Below are positions 1 to 10,989 of a DNA stretch of 64,000 nt, piece after piece; positions within the stretch are counted from its first letter, which is position 1; every line of letters starts with the position of its first letter. The stretch comes from Hevea brasiliensis. Lineage: Eukaryota > Streptophyta > Magnoliopsida > Malpighiales > Euphorbiaceae. The stretch is from assembly GCF_030052815.1 (NCBI RefSeq), contig NC_079496.1, positions 41,751,593 to 41,815,592 on the forward strand, in the 5' to 3' direction. Made by a program: the position numbers and the translations under genes. Below the pieces are notes generated by a model. The model saw only the letters and a list, made by a program, of their open reading frames with translations, searched no databases and was not told the DNA's origin.

Positions 1-679
1 TTGTATACCGCATTTTAAATTGTTATTGTGCACCATTGAGTAAATTTTACTCAGTGATAGCTTTTTCATTGCTGTCGCAGGTAGACAAATGGATAGAGCA
101 GCAGAGTAGGCTGCTTGTATTACATTTTGAGATTTCACCGGGTATATTGAGTATACCATATTTTGTAATTTTTGTTGTAATGTATTTGCAATATATGTAT
201 ATATTGTACTTGGTCTTGAGCAGTTGTAAACTAAAATTGTAAATTATTTTGGCTTGCAAAAGTATTGTGATAAATTTATCTTATCTCAGCTTTTGGAAAC
301 ACTGGAGAATTGATTGTTGAATTGAGTTGATAATGTTGAGAAATTTATTGTATTGAAACAATTATTGGAGTTTGGGATTGAGGAATTATATATTTGAAGT
401 GCTTTTTACAGGTTTTTGAAGAACTGTTTTATTCAAAATATAGATGGCACTCGGCCAAATTTTTACAGAAATTATTAATACTTCAAATGTGTTATCTGGT
501 TTCACTTCAGTCAAAAAAATTTCTAACACCTGTCAATAGTGCTCACCACTGTAAAAAGAAGTAAGAAAAGTTTTAAAATCCCTTGTAGTGTATTTAATGG
601 GTTATCAGTAGACGAAGTTAGTAATTCATTAGGTATACTATGGATCATGTTATGCCTTACGGAGGGGTAGGGTGTGACA
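1..679 (+). repeat. Element A 5' LTR, 3' end only
   Basis: Matches the last ~680 bp of the 3' LTR at 3264-6673, including the GTGATAGC/GCTGTCGC hairpin (54-78), the GCAGC...GCTGC inverted repeat just after it, and the terminal GGGTGTGACA. Its end is directly fused to RT coding sequence, with no PBS or gag leader. Confidence 0.88.
36..78 (+). promoter_or_regulatory. Paired hairpins and putative 3' splice site in A 5' LTR
   Basis: Two adjacent inverted repeats: TTGAGT...ACTCAG (36-54) and GTGATAGC...GCTGTCGC (54-78), followed by AG at 79-80 and then GTAGAC. The same arrangement is present in the other LTR families of the window. That the AG is a splice acceptor is inferred. Confidence 0.5.
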
Positions 680-1797
680 GTTGTGTTCTCCAAAATTGAC
701 CTGAGATCAGGTTATTATCAATTGAAAGTACAAGAGCAGAGTATTTCTAAAACTGCCTTTAGAACCCGCTATGGCCATTATGAGTTCTTAGTCATGTCAT
801 TCGGGTTAACTAATGCTCCAGCTACTTTTAGGATCTGATGAACACTATCTTCAGACCATACCTCAACCAATTTGTAGTTGTGTTTATAGATGATATATTG
901 GTTTATTCGAGGAATGCAGAAGAGCATGATAGACATCTGCGAATTGTACTGCAAACTTTGAGGGAGAAACAACTATATGCCAAATTGTCGAAGTGTGAAT
1001 TTTGGTTGAAAGAAATATCTTTCTTGGGGCATGTAGTATCGACAGAGGGTATTAAGGTGGATCCTAGCAAGATAAAAGTTGTCCTTAATTGGAAGCCACC
1101 AAGAAATATCACAGAGATTCGCAATTTTCTAGGTTTAGCTGGATACTACCGCTGTTTTGTGAAAGGATTCTCCATGTTGGCATTTCCATTGACCAAGCTG
1201 CTTAGGAAAGATGTGAAATTTCAGTGGATGGACAAATGCCAATAGAGTTTTGATGAATTGAAAAGGTTTTTGACTGAGGCTCCAGTCCTAGCTTTACCTA
1301 CACCGGGTAAGGAATATACAATTTATAGTGATGCTTCTCACAATGGGTTAGGTTGTGTGTTAATACAAGATCAAAATGTCATTGCCTATGCATCACGTCA
1401 GCTGAAACCGCATGGGAGGAATTATCCGACCCATGATTTGGAGCTTGCAGCTATTGTGTTTGCTCTTAAGATCTGGAGGCACTATTTGTATGGGGAAAAA
1501 TGCAACATCTACACAGATCATAAGAGTTTGAAGTATTTGGGCACCCAGAAGGAGTTGAATTTGAGACAGAGGAGATGGTTAGAGTTGATAAAAGACTATG
1601 ATTATTTGATAGACTATCAGCCAGGGAAAGCTAATGTTGTGGCTAACGCCTTAAGTCGCAAGACTATGGCAAGTCTACAAGTTACTCCTTTGTCTATGGT
1701 ACATGAGTTGAGATCATTACATGCTAGTTTAGAGATTAGTGATGAGGGGCAGACAACAGTTGCATGGCATTTACAGCCAGTGTTGATTGATTAGATC
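680..1797 (+). pseudogene. pol: Element A RT (second half) and RNase H, broken
   Basis: Starts at the RT motif [13 protein letters not shown], so the fingers part of RT is absent. A one-base deletion near 831-834 shifts the frame before MNTIF. The catalytic FIDD motif is at 882-893, followed by the usual connection region. RNase H has [10 protein letters not shown] near 1323 and TDHKSLKY near 1516. A stop (CAG to TAG type) interrupts at 1243 and another ends the segment at 1795. The RNase H motif normally reading DALSRK is NALSRK here, a probable loss of a catalytic aspartate. Without the RT N-terminus the protein could not work even if read through. Confidence 0.9.
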
Positions 1798-3211
1798 AGA
1801 ATGGCTGCTCAGAATGATAAGAAGTATCAGAAATTGTTAGAAGAAGTCCAGCAAGGCAATAAACCAGAATTCTCAATAAGAGATGATGGTCTATTGCTAC
1901 ACCAGGGCAGAATGTGTGTTCCTAATGATGTTGATTTAAGGCAGATCATTTTGAAAGAAGCACATAAGTCTCCTTTTGCCATGCACCTTGGTGGTATAAA
2001 AATGTATAGAGAGCTAAAGGAGCATTACTGGTGGATGGGTATGAAGAGAAATGTGGCAGAGTTTGTTTCCAAATGCCTAACTTATCAGCAAGTGAAGGCA
2101 GAGCATCAAGTACCAACTGGGTTGTTATATCCACTACCAGTACCAGAATGGAAATGGGAGAGAATAACAATGGATTTTATGATGGGACTTCCGAGGACAC
2201 AGAAGAGTCATGATGCAGTATGGGTTATTGTTGATAGACTGACCAAGTCTGCTCATTTTCTGCCAGTCTGGAGGACTACAGTTTAGAAAGATTGGCTAAG
2301 TTATACATTGATGAGATTGTGAGACTACATCGAGTGCCAGTATCCGTCGTATCTGACAGAGATCCTAGGTTCACTTCTAGATTCTGGGGTAGTCTTCAGA
2401 GAGCTCTAGGAACTAGATTGAACTTCAGTATGGCATTCCACCCACAGACTGATGGCCAGTCTAGAAGGGTAGTTCAGATCTTAGAGGACATGCTACGGGC
2501 TTGTGTGATTGAATTGGAGGGTAGCTGGGATACACATTTGCCTTTGATTGAGTTTGCTTACAACAACAGCTACCAATTAAGCATTAGGATGCCTCCATAT
2601 GAAGCTTTGTATGGCAGAAAATATAGAACCCCGTTGTGTTGGGATGACGTGGGTGAAAGGAAGATGATTGGGCCCGAAATTGTTCAGCAGACTGAGGAGA
2701 AAATCAGGGCGATTAGAGATCAACTTAAGACTGCATCAGACCGTCAGAAGTCCTATATTGATCTAAAGAGAAGGGATATTGAATATGCAGTGGGTGACAA
2801 AGTATTCCTCAAGGTTTCCCCTTGGAAGAGAATTATGAGATTTGGTAGGAAGGGAAAACTGAGTCCTCGTTTCATTGGGCCTTATGAGGTTCTGAAAAGA
2901 GTGGGTCCTTTGGCATATCGTTTGGCACTACCTCCAGAGTTAGAGAAGATACATAATGTCTTCCATGTGTCCATGTTGAGGAGGTACAGATTAGACCCAT
3001 CTCATGTACTACTGGTAGAAGAAATTGAAGTGAATCCAGACCTCACATATGAGGAAGAACCATAGAGATTCTGGCTTATGAGGTGAAGCAGCTACGAAAT
3101 AAGCAGATTCTGTTAGTGAAAGTGCTGTGGAACCATCATTCAGGCCAAGAAACTACTTGGGAATGAGAGGAAGACATGAGGAGACAACACCCACAGTTGT
3201 TCAGAGATTGA
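1798..3211 (+). pseudogene. pol: Element A integrase with chromodomain-like tail, broken
   Basis: The HHCC region is near 1930-2095, though the second cysteine of the CLTCQ motif has become Tyr (CLTYQ). The DDE core has MDF near 2170 and VSDRDPRF near 2352. The third catalytic residue, Glu in relatives (QSER), is Arg here (QSRR, near 2460). A frameshift lies at about 2270-2290 and another at about 3064. The tail has FHVSMLRRY, then the chromodomain-like LRNKQI...VKVLWNHHSG segment, with TGA at about 3164, ending HPQLFRD and stop at 3209-3211. The tail is what assigns the element to the chromoviruses; Tekay/Del type is most likely but unproved. Confidence 0.9.
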
Positions 3212-3240
3212 TACTAGGTAAAATTTTGAGACGAAATTTA

Positions 3241-3263
3241 TTTTAAGGGGGGGGGGGGAGAAT
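3241..3263 (+). other. Polypurine tract of element A
   Basis: TTTTAA followed by twelve G, then AGAAT, directly before the LTR start TGTAACACCCC at 3264. It is the primer site for plus-strand DNA. The G run is longer than in E (7) and may have grown by slippage. Confidence 0.85.
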
Positions 3264-3675
3264 TGTAACACCCCTATTTGCATAGTCTGGTATATTTAAC
3301 TATTCCGGTGACTGGTGTCAGTCCGGATAATTAAGGGGATTAGAACCACACTTAAGACAACTAGATAAGCCCTGAACACAAATAATTAGTAATTGCCAAT
3401 TAGTTAAGTATAAATAAGAAAAACAGAACATAAGAAGTTAAACGAGCCGAGAGTCACAGCGATGGGTGACCTTCTCAGGAAGGACTGCGAAGTCGATTTA
3501 AACTCAAATTTCGAACCGTAAAATGTGACGCTGCAGTCCTTAGGACTATTGTGAACATAGTGGAAAAGAGAAAATCATGAAAAAGAATTGTTAAGCCAGT
3601 CAAACAATTAGGTCAGGGATCTAGAAGAAATATTGAATTATTTGCAAACCGGATCAAACCGGCGAGGGACAATTT

Positions 3676-3707
3676 GGTTAATTGACCCCGAGAGCTGACT
3701 CCTGACC
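3676..3707 (+). promoter_or_regulatory. GGTYA-N22-TGACC inverted repeat, U3 of A
   Basis: GGTTA and TGACC half-sites spanning 32 bp, the same span as in B, D, E and F. The cores contain TTGAC, the W-box core recognised by WRKY factors. Regulatory use is inferred. Confidence 0.45.
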
Positions 3708-4156
3708 TAACTGTCAAATAAAATCAAAGAAAAAAAATTTTGGAATCAGAAATTAAATTAAAGAACTAATGAAAAAATAAATAGAAAAAAAAAGGAAAAT
3801 GAAAAAGGTAAAAAGAGATGACATCATGCATGACATCATGCATGATGCCATAAATATTATAATTAAAAATTAAATTTTAAATAATTTGTGGTCTTCCTAA
3901 AGACATAAAAAAAAGAAAAGAAAAAGGAAAAAAAAAAGAAGGAAAGTCATCTTCTTCAAGCCATCCATCTCTTTTTCTCCCTCTCCCTCACCAAAACTCC
4001 ATGGAAGCTCATTTTGAGCTTGATAAAACCCTAAATCCTACCATAGAAATTTAAACTTCCATCATTAAATCTTGATTTCAAGCTTTGATAGAGAACTTGA
4101 AAATAAAAAGAAGAAGAAAGGAATAGGTTTTTGAAGAGGTGAAAATTTAAAGAAAT

Positions 4157-6062
4157 GTGAGTAAACTAAACTTTGTATTTTTAGTTTAATTCTAGTGTTT
4201 ATGATTGAATGAACTTGGAAATAAACTTAAAATGAAATGAAAACAACTATTGGAAGACAAAGTTAAATTTCGGCCAGCTAGGGTTTGATGGGTGTATACA
4301 TGCTTTTTGATTGAATTAAAAGTGTAGGTAAGTTTGTATGAGTGTGGAAGTGATATTGGTATGCTTAGAATTAATTAAGTGTAACAAATTGGTGAATTAG
4401 GGTTTGAACCTAGGGTTTGGAAGACAAAAATTGAAAAAGTGGTCAAATGGTGTGTTTGACCTTGTTTGAGGTGAGAAATGGTCATTTGTGACCAATTGGT
4501 GTGTGTTGGAAGTGTTAGAACCAAATGGAAAATCGGACTGGTTATGGGTAGTATGCAGGCAGTAGGACTAAGGTCCCTTTCAGGGACTAAAACTAAAAAT
4601 TTACAAGTCTAATTGGTGTGAGGCCAATTTAGAATGAAAATAGACACAAAATGGAACATTTTTCATTTAGGAATCATGCCCAAAAAGTGACCAAAACCTA
4701 GTGAACAAATTGACCAAATCCGGATTAGGCAATCTGACCTGTAGAAAAATGACCAAATGAACAGTGTTAGTTCATTTAGCCATAACATGGGCTAGGCAGG
4801 TCTAAATAACCTGAAATTTTACCAGTGGGATTAAGATATAGACCTAAAACTTTCATGAAGAACACAAATCCAAATTATGCCCTTAACCAAGTTATTTGGC
4901 CACCCAAAGTTAGTGACCTAAAACTGCAAGAACCAGTTTGGTGCCCAGAAATCTGGGTTAAGTCCAATCCGGCAGCCATGATTCAAATGGCTATAACTTG
5001 AGCTACAAAACTCCAAATGGAGTGATTCAAAAAGGAGAATAAAGTTAAGACAATAAGGAACAATTTCTAAGAAGAAAACTTAGCCAAATTCTAACAGAAA
5101 AATGACTAATAGAACAGTGCAACTTAAGACATCAAAACTAAAAATTTGCAATTTTGCTTAAAAGACCTAAGTTTTGAGAAAACAACCAAAACCAACAAAA
5201 TTGGTGACCAAAATATGGTATATGAGTATAGTTGGAGTTTCCATACCTTTTAAGTATAAAAAAGTCAATATTTTGACTTGAATAGTACCATGAATAGTAA
5301 CCATAACATGAAATTTGCAAGAATGTAAGTTTAAATATATTGGAATTAGTTATTAGAATTGTTATGAAGTAAAGATACTGAGACACTATAAATTTTGTGT
5401 TTCAGCTGAAAAAGACTCGAAAAGTCTGAGAGACTAAGTCAAGGCCTAGAGGCAACTCACGTCAGGTTTGTGCACAATAAACCCTATTTAAGTATTTTAT
5501 CCTTGAAAAACTGATTTAGTACGCATTATGAGTTTAAGAACTTTTGTGCTGCCACTTTGTGAATGAAAATGTAACTTTGGAAATTGATTTGATTTTTGTA
5601 TGCAATATTTGAATAAATTGTTTTAAATTGATTTTGGATTCACACTTAGCATGACAGTGCCATATTATTCCCCCATTTATGGGGTTGAGATCGATTATTT
5701 TCCTCCCTCTCTGGATTACCACTTGAGGTTGTAGATCGGATGAGTACTCATTAGCTAGCTAGCCACCTTCCTCATTGATTTTGACTAGTGGGGTTGTAGA
5801 TTGCTTTGTCGTGGTGTACAACGTGGCATTGATCGGAAATTTTGTATCATGGCTTAAGTTGTGTATGAATTGGCAACACTGTGTTTATTAAATTATTTGA
5901 CCCAAAATTGTGCTATAATGAGTTTTGATAATTTGTGAAATGTAATTGTGCAATATTTAAATTGTGTTTTGTCAATGAATGTTTTATGTATTGTATTTCA
6001 AATTTTTATTGTGCACCACTAATTATTTTTATACTCAGCGATAGCTTATTTTGCTGTCGCAG
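4157..6062 (+). other. Putative intron inside A 3' LTR
   Basis: Starts GTGAGTAAAC after a pyrimidine-rich leader and ends GCTGTCGCAG (1906 bp). Corresponding boundaries exist in the D, E and F LTRs. No transcript evidence is available, so this is an inference from conserved boundaries. Confidence 0.4.
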
Positions 6063-6673
6063 ATAAGGGCAAGGAGAAAACAGCAGAGTGAGCTGCTACT
6101 GAGATAGTGGACTTCACTGATCCTTTTTGTATGGGTATTTATTTATACCCTTGTAATTATTTGATGTAAATATTGTAGTGTTCTATGTATCAATGTAAAG
6201 TTGAGCAGTTGTACAATAAATTGTAATAATATTATATTCGATTTTCTTTTTGTAAATTAAGTACTATATGCAATGTGAATGAAATTGTAAAGTCTTTTGA
6301 GATGACAAATTTTTGGTTGAATTGTGGAATTGTGTTGGCTTGAGTTGATTTGGGTTGGAGGTTGTAGAAAAATTTATTAGAAGTGTTTTTTTTAGGCATT
6401 TGAAGAATTGTTTTCCCAAAATACAGACGGCACTCTGCCGAAATTTTTATAAAATTTGCGGAAAAATAAAATGGACAAAAATTTTTACTAATTTTAAAAC
6501 TTCAATTAAATGATTTTAATTCCTACCAAAATGCTTACCACTTCCAAAATGTAAGAAAATGGTTTTAAAATCCCTTGTAGTGTACTTAATGAATTATTGG
6601 TAGGTGAAGTTCGGTAGTTCATTAGGTATTCTACGGGATCATGTTATGCCTTATAGAGGGGTAAGGTGTGACA

Positions 6674-7289
6674 TATCAAATTTGCAAACTCATTTGATAC
6701 ATGAAATTTACAAAATTTATTAACTTACATAATGTACAAAATTTCTTATACAAATTCAGAATTCACATTACAAACTTAATAATTAAGTATAATATACAAT
6801 GACAAAATTCCTGTAGCTTATGGGCCCTACCAAAATATAGTGATGAGGTGACACACAACACTTCTGCAGATCAGACCTCCAATCTCAGTCTAATGCCACT
6901 ACTGGCCTTTCTCTCCAGTACCTACGTGAGGAAAAATCCATCACGCTAAGAATATTGCTTAGTGGTGCAATAATAAAATGAAGATAAATTAAATAATTAA
7001 AAATAAATATTTCTTGTTTGTAGTGTCATTAAGGAAATGTATTTTCATTGATTATGGGTCATTGAACATTTTTGGTGATCTTTAGGAACAAATTAATTCA
7101 TATGGATCTTTTTCCATTTATTTGCTTAACATTCAATTTTCTTATTACTTTTTAATGCCCAAGTAATCGATAACAGACTGTTAAGACTGGATAAATGAGA
7201 GTATACTAGTTGGACAGTTCATGTGCCTATGAAGTATACATCTTTTAGGCATAAAGCCAGCGGACAGGCATAAAAGCCAGCAAAACATG
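6674..7289 (-). repeat. LTR remnant C, piece 1
   Basis: An LTR fragment in - orientation, distantly like the B LTR. It shares the blocks around TGGGCCCTACCAA, CCAGTACCTACG and GCTTAGTGGTGC with B. It begins abruptly where A ends and stops at the ACATG copied by insertion of B; the continuation is at 18900. It contains hairpins CGTGA...TCACG (6925-6945) and CTAAG...CTTAG (6946-6962), and an acceptor-like TAG/G (sense strand) at 6922-6924. No coding sequence is seen. Confidence 0.75.
6925..6962 (-). promoter_or_regulatory. Paired hairpins of remnant C
   Basis: CGTGA...TCACG followed by CTAAG-N7-CTTAG, then TGGTGC. The position relative to TGGTGC is as in the other families, but the stem sequences differ. 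Confidence 0.4.
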
Positions 7290-7850
7290 TGTGGCGCCCC
7301 TTACGCATCTACAGTATAACCGAGCAAGGTATGCCACATTTGGTGCTGGAGCACCCTATCTTATCTTGTCATGTTCATTATTAATTTTTAACTTTCATTT
7401 ATTTATATTATCCATGTGTGGAATTTTTTTTCCACAATATATTTTATTAGAGACCTGGACAGAGCCTACTCTGTTTTATTAGCATCTGGCGGGTTCCACT
7501 ATTTACCTATTCAAAGTTATTCATATCCATTTCATCTTATTATTTATCACAACATTCATAAATGCTCATGTAAATTTCCAAGAAAATAATATACATTTCA
7601 TTCATGTGGAAATTCATATACAAAAATTTTCAAGTTTCATTTACAACTCAAAATATAATTACATTATGTTTATGTACAATAAACCACAAATACAAAATCT
7701 AATACATGGGCTCTACCAACAAAATACAGACTGCTGAGGTGACTCTAGACTATGACAGATATGGTCAAAACTACGTCAGAGTACTACTGTGGCGACTGCT
7801 GCTGCGGCTGTGATTGGTCTCCAGTACCTATGCAATGGAAAACTAACATG

Positions 7851-7867
7851 CTAAGCAAATTGCTTAG
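7851..7867 (-). promoter_or_regulatory. Perfect 8-bp-arm palindrome in B 3' LTR
   Basis: CTAAGCAA, A, TTGCTTAG, immediately followed by TGGT. It is the counterpart of the CTGAGT/ACTCAG and CTGAGAC/GTCTCAG stems of E and F. The right-hand B LTR copy is decayed. Confidence 0.5.
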
Positions 7868-10363
7868 TGGTACATAAATTAAAATAAAGGTAACTAAGTA
7901 ATTGAAAATGTTATTTCTATGTAAAAATTCATAAATTCTAGGTCTGTTCTATATATTTGATGCACTTTGGGAACAATTGAAGTTGTTGGGATATTTTCTA
8001 TTTATTTATCCCATATTTAGTCTTAATTAATTTATAACAATGCCCAAGTAACCTATAACAGACTAAAAAAGCTGGATACACGGGAGTATACTGGTTAAAC
8101 ATCCATATGTCTATCCTGTATACAACTGTCATGTCAGGCACAAAGCTAGCGGGCAGGCTTTTAAGCTAGAAATCAAATTTGGCATAATGGCCAATGGGCA
8201 GGCATAAAGCCTGTAGAACAATCATATCAAACATATTTTGTCGATCAATGATTATTCCTATTGGCAGTACTGCTATCTGTAGTCTCTAATTGGTATACCA
8301 ATCGATCCAAGCTGTATACATAAGCCTAGGTATACTTTGGGCAATTAAGCATTATTAATTACTTATTAGAAATTTACATGTCAATTTGTAGTGAGAAAGT
8401 AGGTCCCACATACCTCTTTCATGTAATTTAGTGTTTAGCAACTTATTAGGGTTAAGTCCCTACCATAAAATAAATTGTTTCATGAGCCTTTCTTTAGGTT
8501 CAGTTTTGGTATCTTAATTTTTATCTATTAATTTGATTATTATGTGGCCACTGTTTGGCCACACTTCCCTCATGGAAGTTATTCTTTTATGTCTTGTCTT
8601 TGTTTTTCCTTTTTGAATCATATCATTTGGAGTTTTAAAACTCAAGTTATGGCCAAATAACTACAACTGGCTCATTTCCCCATTCTGGTTCCATAACTAG
8701 GCAGATTTTGGAGTAACACTTTACCTTATTAATTGGACATATTACAGCCACTTTTAGGCCTAGTGTTCTTCATGAAAGTTTTTATCCTATGTCTTATGGT
8801 CACTCAGAAGTTTTAATTACAATTTTTCAAGTTTTCTAGAATTAATTATAGTCAATTAACTAGCCTAGACCCATGTACCCTGTGCCAATAGGATTATAGT
8901 TCAGGTCAGTGGATTTGACTCCAAATTTAAGGTTCTTACACTCACAATTTGAGGAAAGTTTCTAAACCAAAATTGGCGCCCTATTTCTTAGGTTTCTATA
9001 ACGGTATGGCTCATCCCAATTTGAGCTTCCTAGTGGGAGATATGACTTAAAGACTGTTCTGGGGTCAAGTGGTAACTTCGGCATTTTCCAGAATTTGCAT
9101 GCTAAATTGACTTAGCCAATTGACCTGATTCCCTTGATTTCTAGGCTTTTGTCAAAACACCAATATTGTAGATTTATGTCTTATGAAAATTTTACCATTG
9201 GTTTCATTGCATTTGGATTCTTGTAGACCATGTTATGGCCTTTTTGCCAAAATTGGTCTAGTAGGCCTAGATCCAGAAAATTTTGGGCAGTTTGGTTCTG
9301 GATAGTTTTGTAACCTAAATTGTGCTAGCAAATTGGTTTGGTTAGAGGCAATTCTGGGTTCTGTGTTCTTCATGAAAGTTGTACTCCTATGTCTAAACTT
9401 TCCAATGCTATAAAAATCAAATCATTTGGACCTTTCTAGAGGAAGTTATGGCCAAATGAATTCATTTGGTTATTTTTCTGGGTTCAATATTACATAAGCC
9501 TGATTCAAATAGTAATTAGGTCAATTTATGGACAGAATTTGGGCATGATTTCTTCATAGAAAATGGAGTATTTTGGCCCTAGTTTCATCTCCAATTTGCC
9601 TCCTACCAATTGGAGCAACACATTTCCAGTGATAGGTCAAAATCTACACTGGACTCAAAGAGTCCCACAACTTGCATAGAAAATATACTCCCAATTCAAT
9701 TTCCTCCAATCTCCCAAACTACAATTTGGCATACATGGCACTTCTAATAAGCAACAATCAATCTTAATAATGCCAATTGCAAGCAATTTCACAAAAGCCC
9801 TAATAGTTAGGTCAAACCCTAACTCAAAGTTTCAAGGTCAAGCATACTCATGCATTTTAACTTCCAATGCATTTAAATTCATCAATCAAAATCACTAATC
9901 AAGTTTAGGTGAATCAAAATCATCAAACTCCTATGGTTCCCAAGGCTGCCAAATTTCAACTCTTTCCTAAACTTATCAATTCCTTTTTATTTCATGCAAT
10001 TTCCACTCCTCTCAACTTCAATTCAATGATTAATTAAAGACGGGAGAAGGATTAGCACTAATATTTAATGATCCAATTCTTAGACTTGGTAAAACTTTAA
10101 AATTTCTTCACTTCTTGGCAGCTAAAGTCTTTCTTATGGTGTGGGGATAATTTTTAGTGAAGGGAGTCTAGGGTTTTATGGTGAGATTTGGGGAGAAATC
10201 AAGCTTGGGAAAAGAAAAATGGAAGAGAGAATTTGAAGAAGAAGTTTCGGCCGTGGGAGGTTTAAAGAAGAAGATGACAAGTTTTTGTAAATTTTGTCTC
10301 ATTTTATCTTCTTTCTTATCTCTTATAATTATTTGTTAAGCTTTAATTGGTTAGAGTTTTTAA

Positions 10364-10382
10364 TGATGTCATTATGACATCA
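10364..10382 (-). promoter_or_regulatory. TGATGTCA palindrome in B U3
   Basis: TGATGTCATTATGACATCA, two bZIP/CRE-like half sites in inverted orientation. It is repeated exactly in the other B LTR (18336-18354), and related palindromes occur in A (3819-3848) and E (34493-34508). Binding is inferred. Confidence 0.45.
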
Positions 10383-10501
10383 TACTCATGTAATATATGT
10401 TATTTTCTTTTTCTTTTCTTTTCTTTCACCATTTCTATACATAATTTCAATATTTAATTTATTGTATGTATTTTAATCTCTCTCATTCTATTTGACATTT
10501 A

Positions 10502-10533
10502 GGTCAAAATTTAACTCTGGAGTTAAAATGACC
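10502..10533 (-). promoter_or_regulatory. GGTCA-N22-TGACC inverted repeat, B 3' LTR U3
   Basis: Exact 32-bp span, as in the other families; followed by CAAAATACCC. The second copy is in the 5' LTR at 18474-18505. Confidence 0.45.
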
Positions 10534-10927
10534 AAAATACCCTTTGTTAAGCTTGTCGGGTTATTTTATCTGTACCGATTAATAAATTTTCTTCAATTTT
10601 CTTTGACATTTTCAATGTTATCTATACCTCAATAAACCTTCAATTAAGTCTTAAAAATTTATTTCATAGGGTTCGTCACAGGTCTGGGGTCGGCAACTGT
10701 CTTCACAGTTGCTTCCCGGTACGGTCACTAATCGCCGGAGTCCCGGCTCCTTGAACCTATTGCATTTCATTTTTTATATTTTTCTTTAATTTTTCTTAGC
10801 CTTTATTCCATCATTTTATGTCTCCTCACTATAGTTTAAGTATAGTTCCAGACATTCTAGCTGTTCGAACAGACATTAGTTATCAGAATAGTAGAATATA
10901 CGGACTACCTAAAGTGGGGGCATTACA

Positions 10928-10945
10928 ATTCTTACTCTTTATATA
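10928..10945 (-). other. Polypurine tract of element B
   Basis: The sense strand reads AAAGAGTAAGAATTG directly before the LTR. The purine run is interrupted by T, so it is a weak PPT. Confidence 0.6.
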
Positions 10946-10989
10946 AAATTTCGTCCTCAAAATTTACCTGCTGTGAAGAGCTGAGGGAA

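Larger units (their letters stand above)
1..6673 (+). mobile_element. Element A: internally deleted Ty3/gypsy chromovirus-like LTR retrotransposon
   Basis: A gypsy element in + orientation, cut by the left edge of the window. It has the end of a 5' LTR, then pol starting in the middle of RT, a polypurine tract with a 12-G run, and a complete 3' LTR. PBS, gag, protease and the first half of RT are missing; the 5' LTR terminus GTGTGACA abuts RT codons at 679/680. The LTR sequence and pol resemble element E most closely. The 5 bp after the element are TATCA, but the left flank that would test a TSD lies outside the window. It appears to sit in LTR remnant C, since C-like sequence starts at 6674. 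Confidence 0.9.
3264..6673 (+). repeat. Element A 3' LTR (3410 bp)
   Basis: Begins TGTAACACC and ends GGTGTGACA. In order it holds the conserved GCGATGGGTGACC block (3441-3475), the GGTTA-N22-TGACC inverted repeat (3676-3707), a TGACATCATGCA direct/palindromic repeat (3819-3848), an AT-rich TATA-like stretch (about 3850-3890), a CT-rich leader (about 3945-4000), a donor-like GTGAGT at 4157, degenerate ~190-bp units, and the hairpin/acceptor at 6038-6062. There is no coding sequence. Confidence 0.92.
7290..10927 (-). repeat. Element B 3' LTR (3638 bp)
   Basis: Read on the + strand it runs from TGTGGCGCCCC to GGCATTACA; the partner LTR starts TGTAATGCCCC. It contains the palindrome CTAAGCAA-A-TTGCTTAG (7851-7867), degenerate ~190-bp units (about 8560-9600), a leader rich in CT on the sense strand, the TGATGTCATTATGACATCA palindrome (10364-10382), the GGTCA-N22-TGACC repeat (10502-10533) and the GGTCACTAATCGC block near 10722. 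Several percent of positions differ from the 5' LTR by eye. Confidence 0.93.

Noticed and set aside
36..242. Small open frames in LTRs (for example 36-242, 7291-7482, 15259-15483, 50924-51136, 59516-59728)
   Set aside because: They lie within LTR text. Copies in the partner LTRs are conserved only because the LTRs are young, and there are no protein motifs.
6674..6699. TATCAAAT...ATTTGATA inverted repeat at the start of C piece 1 as a transposon end
   Set aside because: Short, AT-rich and unpaired with any distant partner or TSD; chance is likely.
7260..7290. AAAGCCAG iterations around 7255-7285, 8140-8215, 16100-16180 and 18905-18945 as a CRISPR-like array
   Set aside because: Irregular short repeats in a plant LTR, with no regular spacers and no cas genes.
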